Shown here in pieces: positions 9,159 to 17,983 of a stretch of 64,000 nucleotides of DNA. The notes beneath the pieces were generated by a model. It was given only the letters and a program-made list of their open reading frames with translations. It was not told the origin of the DNA and ran no database searches. Position numbers and translations under genes: made by a program. This DNA comes from Bog-473 sp963840245 (lineage in GTDB: Bacteria > Actinomycetota > Acidimicrobiia > Acidimicrobiales > RAAP-2), in assembly GCA_963840245.1 (NCBI GenBank), contig CAWIYI010000013.1:1-64000 (forward strand), in the 5' to 3' direction. Position 1 is the first letter of the stretch; every line of letters starts with the position of its first letter.

Positions 9159-9833
9159 ATGTCGAGCATCCGGGTGGTACTTGCGGAGGACAATGCGCTC
9201 CTCAGGGAGGGGATCTCGCGCATTATCGACAGCGAGCCCGATCTCGAGCTCGTGGGCCAGGCGGCCGACCTGCCCGAGCTCCTCGAGCTCATCGAGGACA
9301 CCTCGCCCCAGGTTGTCGTGACCGACATCCGGATGCCCCCCACCGGGACCGACGAGGGGATCCAGGCGGCCTCATGGTTGCGGGAGCACCAGCCCGAGGT
9401 GGGCGTCGTCGTGCTCAGCCAGTACAAGACGCCGTCATACGCGCTGGCGCTCCTCGAAACAGGGTCGGCGGGCAGGGCCTACCTCCTGAAGGAGCAGGTC
9501 GCAGGAGCCGACGAGCTGGCTCAAGCCATCAGAACGGTGGCCCAGTCCGGGTCGATGATCGACCCACAGATCGTCGACGAGCTGATTGCGGCCAAGTCCT
9601 CCCGCCGGAAGTCGGACCTGTCCTGGCTCACGCCGCGGGAGTCCGAGATCCTGGGCGAAATGGCCAAGGGCAAGAGCAACGCCGCCATCGCCGCCTCCCT
9701 GCAGGTTTCCGAGCGAGCGGTGGAGAAGCACACGAACTCCATCTTCTCCAAGCTGGGGCTCACCGAGGAGCGTGACGTGAACCGGCGGGTCAAGGCCGTG
9801 CTGGTGTATCTCAGCGACCCTGGGGGCGGGTGA
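9159..9833 (+). CDS. NarL/FixJ-type response regulator
   Basis: A 224-residue transcription regulator. The receiver domain (about 3-125) has the acidic pair in LAEDN, the phospho-acceptor D56 in VVVTDIRMPP, and the conserved Lys in YLLKE. A LuxR-type HTH follows (about 150-215) with LTPRESEILGEMAKG and the recognition helix VSERAVEKHTNSIFSKLGL. The receiver is close in sequence style (DIRMPP) to the receiver of the cyclase fusion at 13188-14549. It opens a signalling cluster; the membrane histidine kinase at 10307-12465 is the obvious candidate partner. Confidence 0.92.
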   Translation: MSSIRVVLAEDNALLREGISRIIDSEPDLELVGQAADLPELLELIEDTSPQVVVTDIRMPPTGTDEGIQAASWLREHQPEVGVVVLSQYKTPSYALALLETGSAGRAYLLKEQVAGADELAQAIRTVAQSGSMIDPQIVDELIAAKSSRRKSDLSWLTPRESEILGEMAKGKSNAAIAASLQVSERAVEKHTNSIFSKLGLTEERDVNRRVKAVLVYLSDPGGG

Positions 9834-9902
9834 CACCACCCCCCCTCGGCATGCATGGCACCACCACGGCCTCGCTGTGAGGCGCCGTGCGAGAATGGAA
9901 GC

Positions 9903-10295
9903 ATGAGTGATGGGCTCCCCGTCCTGATCGTCGACGACCAGGCACCGTTCCGAGCTGCCATGAAGGCAGTGTTGAAGCGGGCCGTCGAGTTCGAGCTGGT
10001 GGGCGAGGCCGCCAGCGGGAGCGAGGCGGTGTCACTCGAGGAAGAGTTGAGTCCCGCCCTGGTCCTCATGGACATCAACATGCCTGAGATGAACGGGATC
10101 GAAGCCACCCGGACCATGGTGTCCAGGCATCCCGACGTCGTGGTGATCCTGTGCTCGACCTACGACGCGGCAGACCTGCCGCCCGAGGTGGCCACGAGCG
10201 GCGCACGCGCCTACCTCAACAAGGAACACCTGGGCGCCGACACGCTTCGGCAGCTCTGGGAGGGCCGGGACGCCCAGCAGTTCGTTTCGGTGTGA
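9903..10295 (+). CDS. Single-domain response regulator
   Basis: A 130-residue stand-alone receiver domain with the acidic pair in LIVDDQ, phospho-acceptor D57 in LVLMDINMPEMNG, and the conserved Lys near the C-terminus (AYLNKEH). No output domain follows, so it would act by protein interaction or as a phosphate sink. ATG 9903 is chosen over an upstream frame extension because it starts the domain; GAGAAT lies 6 nt upstream as a possible -10. Its end is 11 bp from the end of the convergent histidine kinase gene. Confidence 0.88.
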   Translation: MSDGLPVLIVDDQAPFRAAMKAVLKRAVEFELVGEAASGSEAVSLEEELSPALVLMDINMPEMNGIEATRTMVSRHPDVVVILCSTYDAADLPPEVATSGARAYLNKEHLGADTLRQLWEGRDAQQFVSV

Positions 10296-10306
10296 CCCGG
10301 CGATCC

Positions 10307-12465
10307 CTAGACGAGCGGGACCGAGCCCCGGACCTGGGACCCCTTTCCGAGTTCTGAGTCCCAGCGGACCGTTCCGCCGATGGCGCCGAGGCGGTCCGCC
10401 ATGTTGACGTAGCCGTGACCGCGCTGCGCCGTGTCAGGGTCGAACCCCGGCCCGTCGTCGGACACGGTGAACAGAAGGCCACCGGACTCCTCCCACAGAC
10501 GGACCTCCACCCGTGCGTCGGGCGCGTGCTTCGCCGCGTTCTGGAGCGCCTCGAGACAGCAGAAGTACACGGCCGCCTCGGTCTCGGACGGGTACCGGGC
10601 GATGCCATCGGCGACGATGTCAACCGGGAGGGGGTTGCGGTTGGCCGCAGCGCGGAGCGCTTCGACCAGTCCGCTGTCGACGAGCAGAGGCGGGTAGATC
10701 CCGTGCGCCAGCTCCCGGAGCTCTTGAATGGTCTCTTGGACCTCGCCGGCCAGCTGGTCGAGCATCTCCATTCCGGCCTCCTGGTCGTCGACGATGATGT
10801 CCTTGGCCAGCCGGAGGTTGACCGCCAACGCAACCAGATGCTGCTGCGCACCGTCGTGGAGGTTGCGCTCGACCCGGCGCCGCTCGGCGTCCCCGCTGGC
10901 GACGATCCTGGCACGGGACTCGCGCAACGCGTCCGCCTGCTTGCGGACCTCGTCCAGCGTGGTCTGCAGGGCGGTATCGAGCTGAGAGTTGTGGAGAGCC
11001 AGGCCAACCTGACGGGCCAGGTCCGTGAGCACCCGGTCATCGTCCTCGGAGAACGCGCTCGCCATCTTCGACCGCTCAACGACGACGAGGCCCAACAGGT
11101 CCCCCGCGTGACTGACCGGCGCGACCCGGACCTGCTCCGCTTCACGCCCCTTGAGGAGCGCGGGCAACCAGACGGAGGCCCAGGCCGTTCCCGATACCCC
11201 GGCCCGCGTCACGACTGGACGCTCCCGCGGCGACACGACCAGCGACCCGGGACCCAGATCGGGCACCGACGCCGTGCGCTCCAAGACCTCTCCGGTCCCT
11301 GTATAGACCTCGGCGCTGGTGAGACTCATCGTCTTGCGCAGGGACTCGGCGAGTTGCAGCAGCAACTCGTCCATGGGGATGGCGCGCGTGAGCCTGCTGC
11401 CGAACGTCCGCAGGACCTCGTCGGGAGCCTCCCGTGATCCGTAGACGAACCGGGTGGCCGACTCGAGGAAGCGCGCCCGCACCGGCACGAAGATGAGCGC
11501 CGCCAGTCCGGATGCCACCATGGAGAGGGCCAGTACCTCCTTGTCACCGGTCGTCTTCGGCGCGTGACCAAGTCCGAGCACGACGACGAGGTAGATGGCC
11601 GAGACCACCACGACGAACCCGAACACCGCGAGCACCTGGACCAGGCCCCGGCTGGCGTGGGGGCCCATCGCCTTGCTCTCCCCGGCCAAGAGGCCCAGAG
11701 GGACGAGCACCGTCGCCGCCGCGGTCACCGCGCCGAGCTGACCCGGCCAGCCGACCAGCAGGTGGAGAACCGTGGCCATCAGTGCGACCGTTGCCGCCAG
11801 GGTCGCGCCGATCGCGAACCACTCCATCCTTTCCCGGTGGTGTCCGATCGCACCGATGTAACGGGCTCGCATCGGTGCGATCGCCAACGCTCCCGCGACC
11901 AACCAGCTGACCGCGCCGTCGGTGAGGCTGAAGGGCCGCTGGTCGACGACGAACACGAGGCCGACGGCGACGGCTATCACGTACCCGCTCACCACCATGA
12001 AGCGGCGCACGGAGTCGTGGAGCCGTCCGTCGGGCAGGGCGAGGAGAAAATGGAACGAGATGGCCGTGACGACGATGGCGGCCAGCGTCGCCACGCCCCG
12101 GGCGGTGCTCGACGCGTGCACCACCTCTGACTTCCGGCCCGCCGTCAGCGCCACCGCCGCCACCAACGCGTCGACGGCGGCGAGGAGATGATAAGCGGAC
12201 GCCTTGGTCCCCCGGCGATCTCGCGCCCCGTGTCGACGATCCCGACCAGTGCCCACGCCAGGGTGAGGCCGAAGGCGACAGAGTTGGCCGGCGCGATCCC
12301 GTGCGGCACGCTGATGCGCCACCCGATGACCACAACGGCCACGGTCAGCCCGAACAGGACGACCTGGAGCAGTCTGAACCAGCCGAAGGCCGGCCGTCCT
12401 GGTGCGGCCGCGACGACGGAGGGCTCTCCGCCCACGTCGATCTGCACCTCGTCGCGCAGGGTCAC
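10307..12465 (-). CDS. Membrane sensor histidine kinase (frame broken near 12210)
   Basis: A NarL-family (HisKA_3) kinase of about 718 residues if restored. The N-terminal half has several hydrophobic helices, then a GAF-like segment, the dimerisation helix with phospho-acceptor His in ERNLHDGAQQHL, and an HATPase_c domain with NAAKHA and DDGPGFD. The first about 85 residues (from GTG 12465, including LLQVVLFGLTVAVVVIGW and GLTLAWALVGIVDTGREIAG) lie in a different frame from the rest; adding one base in the C5 run 12208-12212 joins them as REIAGGTKASAYHLL. It follows the ABC ATPase gene by 16 nt and probably belongs to that operon. The likely partners are the two response regulators and the cyclase fusion. 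Confidence 0.85.
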
Positions 12466-12481
12466 AGGATTTGAGGTCCCG

Positions 12482-13186
12482 CTAGGACTGGACCGCGAGG
12501 GGGAGCTCGGACTCCTCGTCCACCGCGATCCTCCCGTCCCGCATGCGTACGATCCGGTCCGCAGCCGAGGCGACACTGGCGTCGTGGGTGACGAGCACGA
12601 TCGTCTGCCCCCCGGTGTGGAGGCGGCTGAGGAGTTCGATGACCTCCTGGCCGCCCTCGGAGTCCAGGGCGCCGGTCGGTTCGTCCGCCAGCAGCAGGGT
12701 CGGCTCGTTGGCGAGGGCACGGGCAATGGCGAGACGTTGGCGCTGACCACCCGAGAGCATGCCCGGCACGGTCCCCGCCTTGTCACCGATCCCCAGAAGA
12801 TCGAGGAGGTCGCGGGCGCGGCTCTCGGCCATCTTGCGCTTCCGTCCGGCGATCACCGCCGGCAGCGCGACGTTCTCCAGGACCGTCATCCCCTCGAGGA
12901 GGTTGAAGAACTGGAACACGATCCCGATGTGGCGCCGGCGCAGCTGGGACAGCTCGTCCTCGGTCCGGCCGGTGACGAGCTCCCCCGCCACGGTGATCGT
13001 GCCCTCGTCGGCCACGTCGAGTCCGGCGATCAGATTGAGCAGGGTCGACTTGCCGCAGCCAGAAGGCCCCATCAACGCGACGAAGTCGCTGGAGTGCACG
13101 ACGAGGCTGGCGCCCCGGAGCGCGCGAACCGGGGCATTCTCCGCCTCGAACGTCTTGCGGACCTTGTCTACGACCAAGGCGTCCAT
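12482..13186 (-). CDS. ABC transporter ATP-binding protein (MacB/LolD type)
   Basis: A 234-residue ATPase subunit with Walker A (GPSGCGKST), Q-loop (VFQFFNLLEGMTV), the signature LSGGQRQRLAIARAL, Walker B (LLLADEPTGALD) and the switch His (VTHD). The sequence is of the MacB/LolD group that drives export of lipoproteins, peptides or antibiotics with an FtsX-like permease. No permease gene lies next to it, so it is an orphan here. It starts 1 nt after the stop of the receiver-cyclase gene and is followed by the kinase gene, which points to one transcript. Confidence 0.92.
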   Translation of the reverse strand: MDALVVDKVRKTFEAENAPVRALRGASLVVHSSDFVALMGPSGCGKSTLLNLIAGLDVADEGTITVAGELVTGRTEDELSQLRRRHIGIVFQFFNLLEGMTVLENVALPAVIAGRKRKMAESRARDLLDLLGIGDKAGTVPGMLSGGQRQRLAIARALANEPTLLLADEPTGALDSEGGQEVIELLSRLHTGGQTIVLVTHDASVASAADRIVRMRDGRIAVDEESELPLAVQS

Positions 13187-13187
13187 A

Positions 13188-14549
13188 TCAGGTTCCTTCT
13201 TTCGCCAGGACGTCGCCGGATCGGCATCCGTCGTTCACCAGTTTGTATGCGATCACGGGGGTCTCGCGCCCCTTCACCAGTTGAGCAGGTAGGGCGACCG
13301 TTTCCCGGGCGCCCTCCCAGGCGTCGACGGTGCCCTGGGACACCACGATCTCGCCCGCCTCCGCCAGCTGTTGGAGCCGCTGGGACATGTTGACCGTGTC
13401 CCCGACAAGGGTGTATTCCAGCCGTTCCTCCGATCCGAGCAGGGCCGCCGCCGCCTCCCCGGTCGAGAGCCCCAGGCCCAGCCCGAAGGGCGGCAGGCCC
13501 TCCTCCTCCCACTGGCGGTTGATGGCCGCTTGCTTCTGGTGCATGGCGAGCGCGGCGGCGACGGCCCGATCGGCATGGTCGACCTGCTCGAACGGTGCAC
13601 CGAACACGGCCATCACGGCGTCGCCGACGAACTGCATCACCGTGCCGTTCTCGCCGAGGATGGCGTCGTTCATGGCCGCACGATGGATGTTGAGCTGCCC
13701 GGCCAGCTGGCTCGGATCGGCGTGCTCGGCGATGGTGGAGTACGAGCGGATGTCGCTCATCAGAACGGTGACGGTGACCCGCTCGGTCTCCCCGATCTGG
13801 CGGCCGTCACGACGGAGTTTCTCGGCGAGGCCACCGGGAAGGAGCCGCGACAGCGTCTCCCCTTGTTCCTCGCGGTCCACGATCGCCTTGTGGAGCAGCC
13901 GCAGCCTCTGGAGCGCGCCCTCCGTGCCGGCCGAGACCCCTTCCGCCAGCTTGACGAACACGGCCTCGACTTCGGCGTCGACCGCTTCGGGCGGGAGGCG
14001 CTTGGCCGCGGCAATGGCCTTGATCGGCTTGCCCTCGGCGACCATGGCCAGGAGGTCCTCTTCCGGGGGCGAGAGGCCCCCGTGCGCGGTCATCGGACGC
14101 AAGAGCGCGTCGACGATCGCCGGGTCGAGCGCGTTGCCACCGGTGGCGACGGACCGAATGGCATCGACGAGCTGGTCCCCCTGCGCGATGTGATCCTTCA
14201 GGAGGTAGCCGTAGCCGGCCGAGCCCTCGGCCAACAAGGACACCGCGTATTCCGGATCGTCGTACTGGGAGAGGATCACGACGCCGGTCCCCGGATGCCG
14301 CTTGCGTATCTCCTTGGCGGCGTCGATCCCCTCCCGGTTGAACTCCGGCGGCATCCGGATGTCGGTGACCAGGACCTGCGGCTGCAGGCTGGTGGCCCCG
14401 TCGACGACCTCGTCGTAGTCCGCCCCGACACCGACGATCCGCAGATCCGCGTGCCGCTCAATGAGCGCTTTGACGCCCTCGCGGACAATGAGGTTGTCGT
14501 CGGCGAGGAACACCGAGATCGTGCCGGAACCATCCGCTGTGTCATCCAC
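13188..14549 (-). CDS. Response regulator fused to class III adenylate/guanylate cyclase
   Basis: A 453-residue fusion. The N-terminal receiver (about 10-130) has FLADDN, phospho-acceptor D63 in LVTDIRMPP, and YLLKD. A short LuxR-like helical segment follows (LSPPEEDLLAMVAEGK). The C-terminal cyclase domain (from about residue 240) has metal-binding Asp in VLMSDIRSYS, the QFVGDAVMAVFG loop with Gln in place of the usual Lys, and LVGDTVNMSQRLQ. Phosphorylation would thus control cyclic nucleotide synthesis directly. GTG 14549 is chosen because it starts just before the receiver. First gene of an operon with the ABC ATPase and kinase, and divergent from the cyclic-nucleotide-binding gene. Confidence 0.9.
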   Translation of the reverse strand: MDDTADGSGTISVFLADDNLIVREGVKALIERHADLRIVGVGADYDEVVDGATSLQPQVLVTDIRMPPEFNREGIDAAKEIRKRHPGTGVVILSQYDDPEYAVSLLAEGSAGYGYLLKDHIAQGDQLVDAIRSVATGGNALDPAIVDALLRPMTAHGGLSPPEEDLLAMVAEGKPIKAIAAAKRLPPEAVDAEVEAVFVKLAEGVSAGTEGALQRLRLLHKAIVDREEQGETLSRLLPGGLAEKLRRDGRQIGETERVTVTVLMSDIRSYSTIAEHADPSQLAGQLNIHRAAMNDAILGENGTVMQFVGDAVMAVFGAPFEQVDHADRAVAAALAMHQKQAAINRQWEEEGLPPFGLGLGLSTGEAAAALLGSEERLEYTLVGDTVNMSQRLQQLAEAGEIVVSQGTVDAWEGARETVALPAQLVKGRETPVIAYKLVNDGCRSGDVLAKEGT

Positions 14550-14680
14550 GGGTCTAGTTCTCCCACACGCCGGGTGCCCCGAACAGGTGGGGACCTTCCC
14601 GAACTGGGTGGTGCTAGGCACACCCCGCGATGCCTGTCACCACACTCGTCAACCCGGGTCGGCCGGTAGAGGCTGTCTCC

Positions 14681-15700
14681 ATGAGTACCAAGCTGCTTAC
14701 CCGCCACACCGGTCTCGTCACCTCGCTCTCCTGGATCCCCACGGAGGCGATCCAGGGTGCCCAGCGCCTGGCCTTCGACTCGGGGGTCACGCACTATGAC
14801 GCGCCTCCTCCGAGTGAGGGCATGGACGTCGAGCGCCTGCGGGACGAGGACCGGTTCCGCTTTGCCAACGAACTGCGGGCCTTCATCACCGTGGACGACG
14901 GACGGATCGTCGACATGGGGTACGAGGGCGGAGGGCTCATGGGCACCACCCTGGTCAACCTCGGCGCGGTGCGGCACCGCTTCCAGGCCGTCCAGCTGCC
15001 GGACATTCAGCGCGAGCCCGAGCGCGGCGACGGATGGGTCCGGTTCGTGCAGACGTGCGGCGGGCGCACGGGAGTCCCGGCGCCGCGGCGGGTGCGCCGG
15101 CGCCCCTTCGTGCAGTGGCAGGCCCCGCTCGTGTGGACGACGCTCTCGTTGACGCTGCACGCGGACGGCCGGGCGGAGCACGCGCTGATCGGGGCCAGCC
15201 GCTTCCCCCGCCACTGGGTCTACGGCGCCGACAACAAGGTCACGCACAAGTCCGGCCTGACCGACTTCAAGGACTGGTACCGCAAGTCGTTCGGCAAGCA
15301 CAGCCCGTGGGGGGACGAGGACTCCGAGGCGCTGGTGTCCGCCGTCGAGTCGGCGCTCGAGACGTCCTTGTCGGCCCAGCTCATGCAAGGTGGAGGGAAG
15401 CGGCGGATCGAGCGCTTCCCGGCCGGCACCATCCTCTTCAACGAGGGCGAGCCGGGCACGGAGATCCTCCTCATCCTGGACGGCATCGTCCGCGTCGAGC
15501 GCGGCGGGGAACGGTTGGCCGAGTACGGGCCGGGGGCGTTGCTCGGTGAGCGCGCCCACCTCGAGGGTGGCATCCGCACATCGAGCAACGTTGCGGTGAC
15601 GCCCTGCCGGGTGGCTCTCTTCGACGCCGACCTGATCGAGCGTGCACAACTGGAGGAGCTGTCCGCGGGCCATCGCCGCGAGGTCCGGGCGCGAGACTGA
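14681..15700 (+). CDS. Cyclic-nucleotide-binding domain protein
   Basis: A 339-residue protein. The last about 110 residues are a cNMP-binding beta-barrel: FPAGTILFNEGEPGTEILLILDG is the typical entry and GPGALLGERAHLEGGIRTSS the phosphate-binding cassette, where the Glu and Arg that contact the cyclic nucleotide are present. The first about 220 residues are a domain I do not recognise (RHTGLVTSLSWIP, VKVTHKSGLTDFKDWY). No DNA-binding domain follows, so it is not a CRP regulator. Start: ATG 14681 has GAGG 8 nt upstream; ATG 14630 in frame is an alternative with TAGGCA upstream. Divergent from the cyclase fusion and 4 nt ahead of the MBL gene. Confidence 0.85.
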   Translation: MSTKLLTRHTGLVTSLSWIPTEAIQGAQRLAFDSGVTHYDAPPPSEGMDVERLRDEDRFRFANELRAFITVDDGRIVDMGYEGGGLMGTTLVNLGAVRHRFQAVQLPDIQREPERGDGWVRFVQTCGGRTGVPAPRRVRRRPFVQWQAPLVWTTLSLTLHADGRAEHALIGASRFPRHWVYGADNKVTHKSGLTDFKDWYRKSFGKHSPWGDEDSEALVSAVESALETSLSAQLMQGGGKRRIERFPAGTILFNEGEPGTEILLILDGIVRVERGGERLAEYGPGALLGERAHLEGGIRTSSNVAVTPCRVALFDADLIERAQLEELSAGHRREVRARD

Positions 15701-15704
15701 GCAC

Positions 15705-16544
15705 GTGCGTGTCACGTTCTGCGGGACCCGGGGGTCGACGCCGGCACCCGGTCTCGACTACGTACGCTTCGGGGGGAACACCTCCTGCGTCGCGCTGTCC
15801 CACGACGACGATCGACCGACGCTGCTCCTCGACGCCGGCACGGGGCTGCGACGCCTGCCCTCGCTGCTGGGGGATCTGCCCTTCCGCGGCACCGTCCTGT
15901 TGACCCACCTGCACTGGGACCATGTGCAAGGTTTGCCCTTCTTCCGCTCCGGGGACCGCGACGACGCATGCGTACGTCTGCTTCTGCCGGACCAGGGCGA
16001 CGACACGGACGCGGAGGCGTTGCTGGCGCGCATGATGGCGCCGCCGTTCTTCCCGATCGAGCCTTCGGCGCTACGCGGCCAGTGGCAGTTCGGCCTCGTT
16101 CCCGGCGACGCCTTCGCGGCCGAAGGCTTCAACGTCCTCGCCATCGACGTCCCCCACAAGGGCGGCCACACGGTGGGGTTCCGCGTCGACGACGGCCATT
16201 CGTCCGTCGCGTACATCCCCGACCACTGCCCGACGGCGCTCGGCCCCGGCCCAGACGGCATCGGCGAGTACCACGCGTCCGCCCTCGAGCTGGCACGCGA
16301 CGTCGACCTCCTGATTCACGACGCGCACCTCCGGGCCGAGGAGGTGGACGCTGAGGGGCCGTTCGGCCATGCGGCCGCCGAGTACGCGGTGCGCCTGGGC
16401 ACCATGGCCGGGGCCCGCCAGGTCGCGCTCTTCCATCATCGGCCGGATCGGAGCGACATGGAGGTCGAACGCACGGTCTGCCGGTTCGCGGAGAGCCCCG
16501 TTCCCGTGATCGGCGCCGCGGAGACGCTGACCTTGAGACTGTGA
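15705..16544 (+). CDS. MBL-fold metallohydrolase, candidate cyclic-nucleotide phosphodiesterase
   Basis: A 279-residue metallo-beta-lactamase-fold enzyme of the RNase Z/PhnP-like branch. It starts with FCGTRGSTPAPG and GGNTSC, typical of this branch, and has the dinuclear-metal motif HLHWDH (HxHxDH), then His in PHKGGH, Asp in YIPDH, IHDAH and FHHRPDRSD near the end. Class II cyclic-nucleotide phosphodiesterases share this fold. Its position 4 nt after the cNMP-binding gene and near a cyclase suggests that role, but other phosphodiesters are equally possible on sequence alone. GTG 15705 is the start. Confidence 0.85.
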   Translation: MRVTFCGTRGSTPAPGLDYVRFGGNTSCVALSHDDDRPTLLLDAGTGLRRLPSLLGDLPFRGTVLLTHLHWDHVQGLPFFRSGDRDDACVRLLLPDQGDDTDAEALLARMMAPPFFPIEPSALRGQWQFGLVPGDAFAAEGFNVLAIDVPHKGGHTVGFRVDDGHSSVAYIPDHCPTALGPGPDGIGEYHASALELARDVDLLIHDAHLRAEEVDAEGPFGHAAAEYAVRLGTMAGARQVALFHHRPDRSDMEVERTVCRFAESPVPVIGAAETLTLRL

Positions 16545-16548
16545 TCCG

Positions 16549-17973
16549 ATGAGGGACGCAGATGCCATCGTCGTGGGCGCCGGCCCCAACGGGTTGGTTG
16601 CCGCACTCATGCTCGCCCGGGCCGGTCTGGCCGTCGACGTGTATGAAGCGGCTGATGAGCCAGGCGGCGGGTGCCGCACGGCCGAGCTGACTCTGCCCGG
16701 GTTCCACCACGACGTCTGTTCGGCGGTGCACCCCCTGCTGCTGGCCTCGCCCGCCTTCCGCGACATCGATCTCTCCGCCCGCGGGGTCCGCCTGTTGACC
16801 CCACCGGTCGCCTTCGCCCATCCCCTCGATGGGGAGCGCGCCGTCTCCGTCGGGCCCGACGTCGATGACGTGGTCCGTGCACTGGGGGTGGACGGGCAGG
16901 CCTATGCCCGGCTGTTCGCTCCCCTCGTCCGGGACCTGGACAAGGTCCTGCCCGCCTTTCTCGGCTCCATGCGCGACATGCCGCCGCACCCGCTCGCGGC
17001 CGCCGGCTTCGCGCTGCGCGCGCTGCCGTCGGCCCAACACCTGGCTCGGCGTTTTCGCACCGCGGAGGGCCGGGCGCTCGTGGCCGGCACGGCGGCCCAC
17101 TCCATGCTGCCGCTCACGGCTCCGCTCTCCGGCGTCTTTCCCCGGCTCTTCACGGCGCTGGCGCACCGCTATGGCTGGCCGGTGGTCGAGGGTGGGAGTG
17201 CAGCCGTCGTCGATGCCCTCGTCGCCGAGCTCACCGCCGCGGGTGGACGGGTCGAGACGGGCTGTCTGGTGAAGCGGCTGGACCAGCTCCCCCGCGCCCG
17301 CACGGTCGTGCTCGACGTCACGCCGCGCCAGTTGATGGAGATGGCAGGCGACTCGCTCCCGGCGGGCTATGGCCGCGCGTTGGCCCGCTACCGCTACGGG
17401 CCCGGGGTGTGCAAGGTCGACTGGGCCTTGGGCGGGCCGGTCCCTTGGAGCGCCGAGCGCTGCCGGCAGACCGTCACCGTCCACGTGGGCGGGACGTTCG
17501 AGGAGATCGCCCGGAGCGAGGCGGACGTCAACGCCGGGCGGCACCCGAACCGCCCGTACTGCCTCGTCACCCAGCCGTGCGTGGTCGACCCCGGCCGGGC
17601 GCCGGAAGGCCGGCACACCTTGTGGGCCTACTGCCACGTCCCCAACGGATCGTCGGTGGACATGACCGAGAGGATCGAGGCGCAGATCGAACGGTTCGCG
17701 CCGGGTTTCCGCGACCTGATCCTCGGGCGCTCGACCTTCACGGCCGTGGCCACCGAGGAGCACAATCCGAGCTACGTCGGCGGCGACATCAATGCCGGTG
17801 CCGCCACCCTCCGCCAAATGATCCTCCGGCCGACCGCGCGCTGGAACCCGTACCGCACGGCCATCGAGGGCGTCTACCTCTGCTCGGCCGCCACCCCGCC
17901 CGGGGGCGGCGTGCACGGCATGTGCGGGCTGGGTGCAGCCCGTGCCGCCTTGCGCGACCTGACCTTGTCCTAG
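16549..17973 (+). CDS. Phytoene-desaturase-like FAD-dependent oxidoreductase
   Basis: A 474-residue flavoprotein of the carotenoid desaturase/NAD(P)-binding Rossmann group. The N-terminal dinucleotide-binding motif VGAGPNGLVAAL with downstream Glu in YEAADEPGGGCR is canonical, and the C-terminal FAD motif STPPGGGVHGMCG-type stretch is present. Such proteins near no other carotenoid genes often act on other lipids or unknown substrates (COG1233 family). It starts 4 nt after the MBL gene, so it is probably in the same transcript as the cNMP-binding protein. Confidence 0.87.
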   Translation: MRDADAIVVGAGPNGLVAALMLARAGLAVDVYEAADEPGGGCRTAELTLPGFHHDVCSAVHPLLLASPAFRDIDLSARGVRLLTPPVAFAHPLDGERAVSVGPDVDDVVRALGVDGQAYARLFAPLVRDLDKVLPAFLGSMRDMPPHPLAAAGFALRALPSAQHLARRFRTAEGRALVAGTAAHSMLPLTAPLSGVFPRLFTALAHRYGWPVVEGGSAAVVDALVAELTAAGGRVETGCLVKRLDQLPRARTVVLDVTPRQLMEMAGDSLPAGYGRALARYRYGPGVCKVDWALGGPVPWSAERCRQTVTVHVGGTFEEIARSEADVNAGRHPNRPYCLVTQPCVVDPGRAPEGRHTLWAYCHVPNGSSVDMTERIEAQIERFAPGFRDLILGRSTFTAVATEEHNPSYVGGDINAGAATLRQMILRPTARWNPYRTAIEGVYLCSAATPPGGGVHGMCGLGAARAALRDLTLS

Positions 17974-17983
17974 TAGGACAGCG

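Noticed and set aside
16129..17916. A 595-codon open frame on the minus strand
   Set aside because: It lies entirely opposite the phytoene-desaturase-like and MBL genes, has no domain and reads as Arg/Gly/Asp-rich shadow protein typical of high-GC antisense frames.
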